Source: Acinetobacter chinensis (lineage in GTDB: Bacteria; Pseudomonadota; Gammaproteobacteria; Pseudomonadales; Moraxellaceae). Taken from it: a stretch of 64,000 bases of DNA. Shown here one piece after another: positions 27,271-35,780 of the stretch; within the stretch, counting starts at the first letter, position 1, and the number at the start of each line of letters is the position of its first letter. The stretch covers positions 3,162,001-3,226,000 of the forward strand of contig NZ_CP032134.1 of assembly GCF_002165375.2 (NCBI RefSeq), given 5' to 3'. Position numbers and translations under genes: made by a program. The notes under the pieces are model-generated. The model saw only the letters and a program-made list of their open reading frames with translations. It was not told where the DNA came from and searched no databases.

Positions 27271-28059
27271 ATGAGCAAACAATTCGCCGTTATTGGCAAT
27301 CCGATTGAGCAGTCACGCTCACCTGAACTTCATCATGCCTTTGCAGAAAAAACAGGCATAGCTCTGCAATACAGCAAACGTCTTGCACCGCTTGACGGCT
27401 TTCAACACAGTGTCCAGAGTTTTTTTGACCAGGGCGGTTCAGGGATGAATGTCACTGTGCCTTTTAAAGAACAGGCATACAACATTAGTTCCGTTCTGAC
27501 TGAACGTGCCCGAATCGCGGGTGCAGTCAATACATTGTGGATGGAAAACGGTCAGCTGCATGGTGATAACACCGATGGACAGGGACTGGTCTATGCCATT
27601 CAGGCACTGGGATGGAACCTTGATCAGACGGATATCCTGATCATCGGTGCTGGTGGCGCAACCCGTGGCGTGATCTATCCACTGGTGCAGGCAGGTGCAA
27701 AAAAAATTGTCATTGCCAACCGTACACTTTCCCGTGCTGAACAGCTGATTGCGGACTTAAAAGATGCCGTCCCTGGTGCTGAACTTATTGCCTGTGGTCT
27801 GGATCAACTGAATGGTCAGTTTGATATTGTCATCAATGCAACCTCTGCCAGTTTAAGCGGTGACGCCCTGGTTCTACCTGACACATTACAGTTCCAGCAT
27901 GCTTATGAAATGGCTTATGGCAAACCATCATCTTTTCTGGATCAGGCAAAAGCCCGTGGTGTGGCACACTCAGAAGGTTTTGGTATGCTGGTGGGTCAGG
28001 CCATTGAATCTTTTTCCATCTGGAACGGCATTAAACCTGAACTGAAAGATTTTCTCTGA
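27271..28059 (+). CDS. aroE: shikimate dehydrogenase (NADP+)
   Basis: This 262-aa enzyme reduces 3-dehydroshikimate to shikimate in aromatic amino acid synthesis. The substrate site GNPIEQSRSPELHHAF, catalytic-lysine region GMNVTVPFKEQ, the NTDGQG segment and the NADP-binding GAGGATRGV are all present. The start MSKQFAVIGNP at 27271 fits the family; an in-frame ATG at 27238 would add 11 residues. A terminator follows. Confidence 0.95.
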   Translation: MSKQFAVIGNPIEQSRSPELHHAFAEKTGIALQYSKRLAPLDGFQHSVQSFFDQGGSGMNVTVPFKEQAYNISSVLTERARIAGAVNTLWMENGQLHGDNTDGQGLVYAIQALGWNLDQTDILIIGAGGATRGVIYPLVQAGAKKIVIANRTLSRAEQLIADLKDAVPGAELIACGLDQLNGQFDIVINATSASLSGDALVLPDTLQFQHAYEMAYGKPSSFLDQAKARGVAHSEGFGMLVGQAIESFSIWNGIKPELKDFL

Positions 28060-28064
28060 CCAGT

Positions 28065-28099
28065 AAAAAAACCTCTGCACATGACAGAGGTTTTTTTTT
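28065..28099 (+). terminator. terminator of aroE
   Basis: CCTCTG (28072-28077) pairs with CAGAGG (28085-28090); an A-run precedes it and a run of nine T residues follows. It lies just past the aroE stop. Confidence 0.9.
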
Positions 28100-28123
28100 A
28101 TCACTTTGACAGCATGAATCTGC

Positions 28124-30547
28124 TTATGGATTCAGGTTTTCTATCACATCTGTATAGGCTTTACGGTACAGATCACCATCATAGAAACCATCATGCGCAG
28201 CTTTCAGATTTTTGACTGATGCTTTTGTCAGTCGGCCTTTTCGATCATCCATATAAGCCTGCGCAAGAACGGCAGCAACAGCTTTCAGATTCTGCTGCTG
28301 TTCTGCATTCATCTCATAATCCGCACTGAACAGCTGCATATAATACTGTGCAAACACCGCCTGCTCAGTTCCGAACTGCTTTTTCAGTTTTGCCCATTTC
28401 TGTTGTGCCTGAACCTGTTTCACCGCATCAGCAACGACCTGTTCAATACTGGCACCCGCATCATCAAACTGGTCTGAACGAATCAGCTGATGCTTTTTCT
28501 GTAAAGCCTCCAGACGCTGCAATGCTTTTCCTTTCAGCTGTTCCTGTTTTTCTTCCATAAAGTAATAAGCATAAACTTCAGAAATTTCATTCAACTGTGC
28601 TGTTGAATAATGTTTCAGCAGTTCAGGATAACGCTTCGTCATTTCCGGAACAAAAACTGCCTGATATGTTCGGACTTCTGAACCTGTACGTGTAAAGGTC
28701 TGTTCTGCAATTTCGGCAATATTTTTTTCCAGCGATTTGCTGTCGGTTTTCCCAGATGCTTTCTGATCCGTTGAAGATGGCTCCAGACTTCCTGTAAAAG
28801 ATTTCACCATTTTTTCAAACATGGAACCTTTGCTGACTTCATCAATAGATCTGGCATTCTGCATCAGTTTGCGGTCAATGGCCGTTGCATGACCATAATT
28901 GCTGATCGCCAGCTGATTGAGCAGACTGATCTTTCCTGTTTCAGGGCTTTTCCAGTCAACATGCGTATCGAGCTGAATCAGACGCCCTTGCGCATCCATA
29001 CCAATGTCCAGCACCAGTGGCGTTCGCTGATCAGCTGTTCCAGCCATCATCTGCTGAATCTCAGCCTGATGTTTATGCCATAAGGTTTTAACATCCTGAG
29101 CCGTCATCAGCACCCGCTGCTGATAGGGTGAAAATAAAGGTTCAACGCTGATCAGTGCTGAAATTGCCTGCATACCTGGAGCGGTTGCCTGCTTTTTCTG
29201 TTCAGCCTCTTTCAGTACCCGAATACCATAATAATACTGGCACTGAGAAACACTGCCCATCGGAACCGCTGAACCTGCTGTCTGTATTGCATAACAGGCT
29301 TCCCTGGAAAGGATGTCTGACTGTTCTGCAGTTGCATCGGCTACGCTCTGCTGTTCTTCAGAATCCATATGTTCGGCAGGCATATCTTCATCAGACGGAG
29401 CAGCATCTGTCGCAGCCGCAGCGGCATATGCAGCACTCGAATCATTTCCCTGACTTTCAGCCTCTGCTTCGGCATGTTTCGCATACTCATGATCATCATG
29501 ATGGTACATCAGCTCATGTAAACGGCTGTTCACCAGCTCTGCAACCCGCTCCTCAGAATCATAGGCTTTCTGAGCCAGTGACAGGGATTCGTCAGATCCC
29601 CCTTTTCCATCATTATCCTGAACCTCAGATTCAGCATGGTTTTTTTCAGCAGCCTGTTCTGTATCTGTAATTTTCAGAATCTGCTTCTGCACATAGTCCC
29701 TGTTTACAGTTTCAAAAATTGCCATCTGCATCATCAGTGTTTCCATATCACCCTGATAACGGATTTTACGGTGAATTCCCAGTTTCTGATCCTGAGCAGT
29801 CACAGTGCTTTCACGCAGCTGACCTTGATCAGCCAGCACAAAAGGAACTGCATTCATCTGACGCAGATATTCTGCAAATTTTTTAATATCGACTTTTTCA
29901 ATATCACCTTTGAACCTGGAAAAATCGACATAGGCATAAGTGTCCTGGCTTTCACTGTTCACCAGAAATGGCATCAGGGCAAAATAGTTGGTGTAGAAGC
30001 GATAATTTTTCAGGTCTGCAATCATGGGCAACTGAGCCTGAATCTGTAACGTCGGTTTCAGATACTGAACATTCATATTCAGTGTTGCCAACCTGTCACG
30101 ATAATGTACCGAACCCTCATAATCAAACTTCAGGTCATTCAGAATATTGACTGCGCTACGAAGAAATCTGGATGAAGCGTCTGCTGACCGATCTGTATGG
30201 GATGACTGTTCCTGAGCAAGCTGACTGAACAGCAGCGATTTCTGTTCAGCACTCAGCTTTACGCCCTGCCCTGTCAGATACTGCTCCAGCTGTCGTCTCA
30301 ACTCAGGCTCAAGTGTTCTGGTCTGATGATCTGCATTCTTTGAGGACTTTGCAGGTTCTGTACTTTTTGCCTGAAGCGTGGTTTTGCCACGATAATCAAA
30401 ACCTGAGGTTTCAAACATCGCATTCATGGCACTCACCGCATCCTGCTCCACGGTGGCAGACTTATTCTGAGTGGATTTTATGACATGCTGTGAACACGCT
30501 GTTAAACTCAGAGCAAATAAACTGAATGTTAAATATTTTAATTTCAT
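28124..30547 (-). CDS. large lipoprotein of unknown function
   Basis: The 807-aa product starts with a lipoprotein signal, MKLKYLTFSLFALSLTACSQ, with the lipobox LTAC (lipidated Cys18). Residues about 40-300 are mixed polar. Residues about 300-415 are strongly acidic and rich in alanine, glutamate and histidine, low-complexity and probably disordered. Residues about 560-790 look helical, glutamine- and lysine-rich, possibly coiled coil. I recognise no family. It is convergent with aroE and divergent from the acyl-CoA dehydrogenase gene. A periplasmic or outer-membrane-anchored location is inferred from the lipobox, which lacks an Asp at +2. Confidence 0.85.
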   Translation of the reverse strand: MKLKYLTFSLFALSLTACSQHVIKSTQNKSATVEQDAVSAMNAMFETSGFDYRGKTTLQAKSTEPAKSSKNADHQTRTLEPELRRQLEQYLTGQGVKLSAEQKSLLFSQLAQEQSSHTDRSADASSRFLRSAVNILNDLKFDYEGSVHYRDRLATLNMNVQYLKPTLQIQAQLPMIADLKNYRFYTNYFALMPFLVNSESQDTYAYVDFSRFKGDIEKVDIKKFAEYLRQMNAVPFVLADQGQLRESTVTAQDQKLGIHRKIRYQGDMETLMMQMAIFETVNRDYVQKQILKITDTEQAAEKNHAESEVQDNDGKGGSDESLSLAQKAYDSEERVAELVNSRLHELMYHHDDHEYAKHAEAEAESQGNDSSAAYAAAAATDAAPSDEDMPAEHMDSEEQQSVADATAEQSDILSREACYAIQTAGSAVPMGSVSQCQYYYGIRVLKEAEQKKQATAPGMQAISALISVEPLFSPYQQRVLMTAQDVKTLWHKHQAEIQQMMAGTADQRTPLVLDIGMDAQGRLIQLDTHVDWKSPETGKISLLNQLAISNYGHATAIDRKLMQNARSIDEVSKGSMFEKMVKSFTGSLEPSSTDQKASGKTDSKSLEKNIAEIAEQTFTRTGSEVRTYQAVFVPEMTKRYPELLKHYSTAQLNEISEVYAYYFMEEKQEQLKGKALQRLEALQKKHQLIRSDQFDDAGASIEQVVADAVKQVQAQQKWAKLKKQFGTEQAVFAQYYMQLFSADYEMNAEQQQNLKAVAAVLAQAYMDDRKGRLTKASVKNLKAAHDGFYDGDLYRKAYTDVIENLNP

Positions 30548-30788
30548 AAAACTTATAAAAACCTTAATTTATTTATACTTTAGTACAGAATCCATACATA
30601 TGACTTAAATCCCGTCATACTGTTATCTTAACAAAAAGTGAACAGGAAGCATTTAGCCTTTCCGCTCAGATTCGCTTTTCTGACAGTTTTTTCGGGACTT
30701 CTTATCAATGCATTTATAGAAGTAAAATTGAATAATAAATCCATAGAGTGAAAACCCATAACTATATTTGAATTCAGGATGACATCTC

Positions 30789-32612
30789 ATGCCCGCATAT
30801 AAAGCTCCCGTACGTGATATCCGCTTCTTAATGAATGAAGTATTTGACTATCCAGCACACTACAAAACACTGTCAACCGGTGAAAATGCTGATGCAGATA
30901 CAATTGATATGATCATTGATGGTGCCGCAGATTTCTGTGAAAACATTCTTTCTCCGCTGAACCAGTCAGGCGATGAAGAAGGCTGTCATTTTAAAGATGG
31001 CGAAGTGACCACACCGAAAGGCTTTAAAGAAGCCTATGATCAGTTTGTTCAGGGTGGATGGCAAGGTCTGTCCTATCCAGAAGAGTTTGGCGGTCAGGGC
31101 TTACCAATGTCACTGAACCTAGTGAAATCTGAAATGATGGGTACGGCAAACTGGTCGTTCACCATGTATCCAGGTTTAAGTATGGGCTGTATGAACACGA
31201 TCATGCAGTTTGGTACAGATGAACAGAAAAACACTTATATGCCGCACCTGACTGCTGGTACATGGTCTGGAACGATGTGTCTGACAGAACCTCAGTGTGG
31301 TACAGACTTAGGTCAGGTAAAAACCAAAGCAGAACCGAAAGAAGATGGTACTTATGCCATTTCAGGTACAAAAATCTTTATTTCTGCAGGTGAACATGAC
31401 CTGACAGAAAACATCGTGCATATTGTGCTTGCACGTCTTCCTGATGCACCTGCTGGTACCAAAGGTATTTCACTGTTCATCGTGCCTAAATTCCTGCCAA
31501 CGGCTGATGGTGGTGTCGGTGAGCGTAACCCGGTGACCTGTGGTTCAATCGAACACAAAATGGGTATCCGTGCTTCTGCAACAGCTGTACTGAACTTTGA
31601 TGGCGCAACAGGTTATCTGATCGGTGAAATCAACAAAGGCTTACATGCCATGTTCACCTTTATGAACACAGCACGTATCGGTACTGCGGTACAGGGTCTT
31701 GCACACGCAGAACTTGCATTCCAGGGTGCCCTACCTTATGCAAAAGAACGTATGTCCATGCGTGCATTGTCTGGTAAAAAAGATGCAGACAAAGTTGCAG
31801 ATGCCATTATTCACCATGCTGACGTACGCCGCATGCTGCTGACTCAGAAAGCAATTGCTGAAGGCGGTCGCTCCATGATTTATCATGCAGCTCAGCTTGC
31901 AGATAAAATGGCTGATGCACTGGCACAGGGTGATCAGGCAAAATTTGATGAATACGATGACAAACTGGGCTTCTACACCCCTATCCTGAAAGGTTTCTTA
32001 ACTGAAATGGGTCAGGAAGCTGCCAGCCACGGTATGCAGATCTTCGGTGGTCATGGTTATATCAAAGAACACGGCATGGAACAGATTGCACGTGATGCAC
32101 GTATCTCTACACTGTATGAAGGTACAACAGGTGTTCAGGCACTTGATTTAATCGGTCGTAAAGTTCTGCTTTCCTCCAAAGGTAAAGTGGTTCGTGAATA
32201 CACAGCTGAAATTCTGAAATTCTGTGGTCAGCATGCACGCAATAAATACATGCGCCGTTTTGCATGGGATCTAACCAAAATCTGCGCACAGTGGAATGCA
32301 CTGACTGTCCGTATCATGCTGGCAGCACGTAAAGACCGCGACGTTGTTTCTTCTGCATCTGTAGATTTCCTGATGTTCTCTGGTTATTCAATGATGGCTT
32401 TCTACTGGGCGCAACAGGCTGCTGTAGCATCAGAAAAACTGGCGTCAGGCACAGGTTCTGAAGTTCCTGAGTTCTATAAAGCAAAAATCAAAGTGGCAAA
32501 CTTCTACTTTGACCAGCTGCTGCCTCGTACACAGGGTCATGCTGAATCGATGGTTAACCCATCCAAAACAACAATGTCTCTTGAAACTGAGCACTTCAGC
32601 TTCGACTACTGA
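30789..32612 (+). CDS. acyl-CoA dehydrogenase with C-terminal extension domain
   Basis: This 607-aa flavoprotein has the acyl-CoA dehydrogenase core (MCLTEPQCGTDLG, ISGTKIFISAGEHD, IYEGTTGVQALDL-like FAD and substrate stretches, including LYEGTTGVQALDLIGRK) and a further C-terminal domain of about 130 residues seen in the DmdC/FadE-like long subgroup. It oxidises an acyl-CoA to the 2-enoyl-CoA, probably in fatty-acid beta-oxidation. Codon use is strongly biased, suggesting high expression. It stands alone, ending at a strong terminator. Confidence 0.93.
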   Translation: MPAYKAPVRDIRFLMNEVFDYPAHYKTLSTGENADADTIDMIIDGAADFCENILSPLNQSGDEEGCHFKDGEVTTPKGFKEAYDQFVQGGWQGLSYPEEFGGQGLPMSLNLVKSEMMGTANWSFTMYPGLSMGCMNTIMQFGTDEQKNTYMPHLTAGTWSGTMCLTEPQCGTDLGQVKTKAEPKEDGTYAISGTKIFISAGEHDLTENIVHIVLARLPDAPAGTKGISLFIVPKFLPTADGGVGERNPVTCGSIEHKMGIRASATAVLNFDGATGYLIGEINKGLHAMFTFMNTARIGTAVQGLAHAELAFQGALPYAKERMSMRALSGKKDADKVADAIIHHADVRRMLLTQKAIAEGGRSMIYHAAQLADKMADALAQGDQAKFDEYDDKLGFYTPILKGFLTEMGQEAASHGMQIFGGHGYIKEHGMEQIARDARISTLYEGTTGVQALDLIGRKVLLSSKGKVVREYTAEILKFCGQHARNKYMRRFAWDLTKICAQWNALTVRIMLAARKDRDVVSSASVDFLMFSGYSMMAFYWAQQAAVASEKLASGTGSEVPEFYKAKIKVANFYFDQLLPRTQGHAESMVNPSKTTMSLETEHFSFDY

Positions 32613-32625
32613 GTTTTCAGTCATT

Positions 32626-32654
32626 AAAAAAGACCGCTGCGGCGGTCTTTTTTT
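32626..32654 (+). terminator. terminator of the acyl-CoA dehydrogenase gene
   Basis: GACCGC, a TGCG loop and GCGGTC, flanked by six A residues and seven T residues, 14 bp past the stop. Confidence 0.92.
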
Positions 32655-32824
32655 ATAGCAACAGATTCAGAACCATAAATCGGTCAGATTACAAAAAGCA
32701 CAAATAACACACAAAAAAAACTGATCCTTAAATAAAATAAAACAGAAAACCCGATTAAAAAAAGTTCCAATAAACATGTGTTTATTCACCATAAATCTTT
32801 GAGAAGATTCTTATAAATTCGTCT

Positions 32825-32837
32825 TTCGGTCGTCTGT
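32825..32837 (+). promoter_or_regulatory. 13-bp motif before the plus-strand polysaccharide genes
   Basis: TTCGGTCGTCTGT lies 49 bp before the first ATG of the five-gene unit. The identical 13-mer, on the other strand, precedes the minus-strand unit at the far end of the locus (40939-40951). In both cases an AT-rich -10-like stretch begins 14 bases after the motif, so it may be an activator site overlapping the -35 region. Confidence 0.5.
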
Positions 32838-32886
32838 GCCAGAAATAGATGTCATACATTTTATTTACAAATAACAGGCTGATGTT

Positions 32887-33645
32887 ATGAAAAGTCACCA
32901 TATTCAAACCGTCCTGTACTGGATTATCCTGGCAATCGCATTTATTGGTATTGTCGGTTATGAGTGGCTCCCTTCGAGCTACCGTGGTGGTTGGCTTTTC
33001 GTGCTTACACTGATGATTTCTGGTGCACTGGTCCGCTTTGGAACAGCCATTCTGATTGGTGTTATCGCATTTTTCTGCGTTTCAGTTTATTTCCTGTTTG
33101 ATCTTTCTTCCATGCTGAATATTCAGCGTCAGATTTTACTGCTGTTTACCGTGATGTTTGCACCACTTTTCCTTAGTGCTGTCCGTTATAACCTGTATTC
33201 AACCAAACAGGAAAGTTCAGATGCAGCAGCATTTATCAGTAATTACAACACTGATCTGCTACCCCTGCGGGCATGGCAGAACACCAGTCAGGAAGTGTTG
33301 AAAGTCCTGCCCTTTTTGTCCCTCAACTATTATGAAATTATTCATATCAAAATCACCAATGTCGTTCTGATTCAGGAAATGCTGGGTGAACATGAATGGC
33401 TGGTGAGAAAAAATAAAATTATCCAGGTTCTGGCGACCAAAAATGAGGGGGCGGTCTATCATTTTGCCTCTGAAAACCTGGACGAGATCCGCAGTATTGT
33501 ATTTCGGCAGAATGCCTCTCAGGAACAGGCTCCGCTGTTTCTTGAAGCACTCAAAAATATTGACAGTCTGCAGTTCGACATACACAGCCAGCTGATTGAG
33601 ACTCACAGTGCTCAGCAGGGAGAGGCTTATGTCCATACTCCTTAA
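32887..33645 (+). CDS. membrane protein with degenerate GGDEF-like domain, polysaccharide locus
   Basis: This 252-aa protein has about four membrane segments in residues 8-100 and a cytoplasmic C-terminal part. Residues about 123-205 follow the GGDEF-domain pattern (LLPLRAWQN resembling LTxLxNRxxW, then EIIHIKITN, then VYHFASENLDEI in place of a VYRxGGDEFxxI stretch), but the catalytic signature is replaced by ASENL at 194-198. If the fold is right, it is catalytically dead and might sense c-di-GMP or dimerise. This is pattern-based inference. It is the first gene of the unit; AGG lies eight bases before the ATG and its end overlaps the next gene by 17 bp. Confidence 0.8.
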   Translation: MKSHHIQTVLYWIILAIAFIGIVGYEWLPSSYRGGWLFVLTLMISGALVRFGTAILIGVIAFFCVSVYFLFDLSSMLNIQRQILLLFTVMFAPLFLSAVRYNLYSTKQESSDAAAFISNYNTDLLPLRAWQNTSQEVLKVLPFLSLNYYEIIHIKITNVVLIQEMLGEHEWLVRKNKIIQVLATKNEGAVYHFASENLDEIRSIVFRQNASQEQAPLFLEALKNIDSLQFDIHSQLIETHSAQQGEAYVHTP

Positions 33646-34543
33646 TATATGTGGGGCATTTTTAGTTTCAGTACAGCATTTTCCCGATCCAACTTTGCAG
33701 AAAATCTATAAGCAGGAATATGGATGCAGTTTTGAAATTCAACCCGCCAGTCCTGATGAAAAACTGCCCATTCACCGTACACGGGAAATTCATGTCTTTT
33801 TTCCGTCACAGAGTACTTGGTGGCCTCTGTACAGCTACGATCAGATCAACTCCGCAAGTTTTAACCGGATGCTTGAAAATGGAATCAAACCAGGCATCAT
33901 TATTCCTTCTACTGTGAACTGGGCATATTACCGAACGCTTAAATCTGCTGTACAACGCGGTGCCGTCCCTGTTCTGGAATACCGGCTTGAAGATCCAGAC
34001 TATTTTTCATCAGAAGCGACCTTAGCCACAGCTTTCGGCTTACGCCCCGTAGCGGCTTATGTTCCAGATGGCTGGGATGCCAATTTACTGATTCAGCCGA
34101 AAGGCACTTATTTAATTCAGCATACCCGTGGTATCGGACAGCTTCCGCTACCTGCCCGTGAAATTAAATTCAATCAGCTCACCCTGTATGCGACAACCAC
34201 TAAAGATCACCTGATTGTCGGTAAACAGATCATTCTGAATCCTGCGGACACTATCCCTTTACATAATATACAGCCCCCTGAATTCGGGCTGTCCTGGCGG
34301 TTTAATGGTATTGATTTTAAAAGTGATTATGAACAGATTCATACCACTCCCGCAGGTTACGGCTTACTGATTGTAAGTTTTGTTTTATTACCCATGGACC
34401 TGATACTCAACACCCGTTACCCCAGTATTCTGAGTACCTTAGGCAGCTCCATTTCATGGGTCTCGTTATTACTTGGCATAGGACTGTTTGTCCTTTTAAG
34501 CATTTCTATCATTAGAAAAGTAAGGAAAAATGGAACCGATTAA
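33629..34543 (+). CDS. unknown membrane protein of the polysaccharide locus
   Basis: From ATG 33629 (AGGGAGAGG just upstream; the frame opens further to 33596) the product is 304 aa. A hydrophobic N-terminus is followed by a soluble region of about 220 residues with repeated aromatic/proline motifs (HVFFPSQSTWWPLY, PGIIIPSTVNWAYY), then two or three membrane segments near the C-terminus and a basic tail. I recognise no family. The soluble part is probably periplasmic. It overlaps the upstream gene by 17 bp and the synthase gene by 14 bp, so a shared function is likely. Confidence 0.75.
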   Translation: MSILLNICGAFLVSVQHFPDPTLQKIYKQEYGCSFEIQPASPDEKLPIHRTREIHVFFPSQSTWWPLYSYDQINSASFNRMLENGIKPGIIIPSTVNWAYYRTLKSAVQRGAVPVLEYRLEDPDYFSSEATLATAFGLRPVAAYVPDGWDANLLIQPKGTYLIQHTRGIGQLPLPAREIKFNQLTLYATTTKDHLIVGKQIILNPADTIPLHNIQPPEFGLSWRFNGIDFKSDYEQIHTTPAGYGLLIVSFVLLPMDLILNTRYPSILSTLGSSISWVSLLLGIGLFVLLSISIIRKVRKNGTD

Positions 34544-35780
34544 TTTAATTTTCTTATTTGGTTTTATTGGCATCTGGATTCCTCAGGCTTTCTGGGCCTG
34601 GCTCAGTTATTCAGCCTGGCAATATTCACGTAAAGCCGCCGACGAACTGAAAAATTTGCCGACACCTGAACGCTGGCCAATGCTGAGTGTGCTTATTCCT
34701 GCCTACAACGAAGAAGTCGTGATTGAAGACACCCTGCATGCTATGGCTGCGCAGGATTATCCATCAGCATCATACGAAGTTCTGTTAATCAATGACGGTT
34801 CCAAAGACGATACCCTCGCCATCTCTGAACGGCTGGCAAAAATCTATCCCTGCATCAAGATTGTCAATGTTCCCAAAGGTATGGGAGGAAAAGGAAAATC
34901 CAGAACCCTGAACAATGGTTTACCACATGCCAAAGGTGAGCTGATCGTGGTCTATGATGCGGACAGTACACCTGAGCCTGACTGTGTACGCTTACTGGCA
35001 CAGACACTGATTGCAGACTCAAGTCTGGTTGCAGTGAATGGTAAAGTCCGAACCCGGAACTGGCGTGACAGTATTTTAACGCGCTTCATTGCGATTGAAT
35101 TTATTTACTTTCAGTGGATTTTTCAGGGTGGACGATGGAACCGTTTCCGTCTTTCCACCCTGATGGGCACCAATTATGTGATCTGGCGAAATGCGCTGGA
35201 TACCTTAGGCGGTTTCGATGAAAAGTCCCTGGTGGATGACACTGAAATGAGCTTCCGTGTCTTTCTGGGCAGTAAAAGAATCAAGTGGGTTCCCTATGCA
35301 ATCGGCTGGCAGCAGGACCCACCCTCTCTTGAGGTATTTATTAAACAGCGTTCACGCTGGACTCAGGGGAATTTCTACGTTACAGAAAAATACCTCCCCA
35401 TTGCCCTGAGAAAGCCTTTTCCGATTGGCGTTGAAATTGGCAACAACATCATGTGTTACATCATGTTTGTACCTGCCCTTTTCTGGAGCCATGTCGCACT
35501 GGTTTTAGGGCTGCTGAATATCGCAGGCATGACCATTCCAGGACCCTTCGTTGCTTTATGGGGGCTCTCATTCTGCCTGTATATTGCTCAGATGTGGTTT
35601 ACCTTATCTTTAGAAAAAGTAAAACCTGAATTGTATTTTTATTCAGTGATTGCTTATTTTTCATATTCACAAGTTTTCCTGATTATCGTTGTTAAAGCCG
35701 CCTACGACATGCTGAAAAGCAGAATCAAAGGTGAAGGTATTCAATGGTATAAAACTGAACGCAGCAAAGAGAAAAAATAA
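34530..35780 (+). CDS. processive family 2 glycosyltransferase (polysaccharide synthase)
   Basis: This 416-aa inner-membrane enzyme has one N-terminal helix, a GT2 domain and about three C-terminal helices. The processive-synthase residues are present: LIPAYNEE, VYDADSTPE (DAD 143-145), DDTEMSF (236-239), and QRSRWTQGN (the QxxRW motif, 273-277). This places it with BcsA, PgaC, hyaluronan synthase and NfrB, which polymerise a sugar and push the chain through their own membrane pore. No PilZ domain is seen. The sugar cannot be read from sequence; a UDP-GlcNAc 2-epimerase gene in the locus points to a ManNAc-containing chain. Confidence 0.92.
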   Translation: MEPINLIFLFGFIGIWIPQAFWAWLSYSAWQYSRKAADELKNLPTPERWPMLSVLIPAYNEEVVIEDTLHAMAAQDYPSASYEVLLINDGSKDDTLAISERLAKIYPCIKIVNVPKGMGGKGKSRTLNNGLPHAKGELIVVYDADSTPEPDCVRLLAQTLIADSSLVAVNGKVRTRNWRDSILTRFIAIEFIYFQWIFQGGRWNRFRLSTLMGTNYVIWRNALDTLGGFDEKSLVDDTEMSFRVFLGSKRIKWVPYAIGWQQDPPSLEVFIKQRSRWTQGNFYVTEKYLPIALRKPFPIGVEIGNNIMCYIMFVPALFWSHVALVLGLLNIAGMTIPGPFVALWGLSFCLYIAQMWFTLSLEKVKPELYFYSVIAYFSYSQVFLIIVVKAAYDMLKSRIKGEGIQWYKTERSKEKK

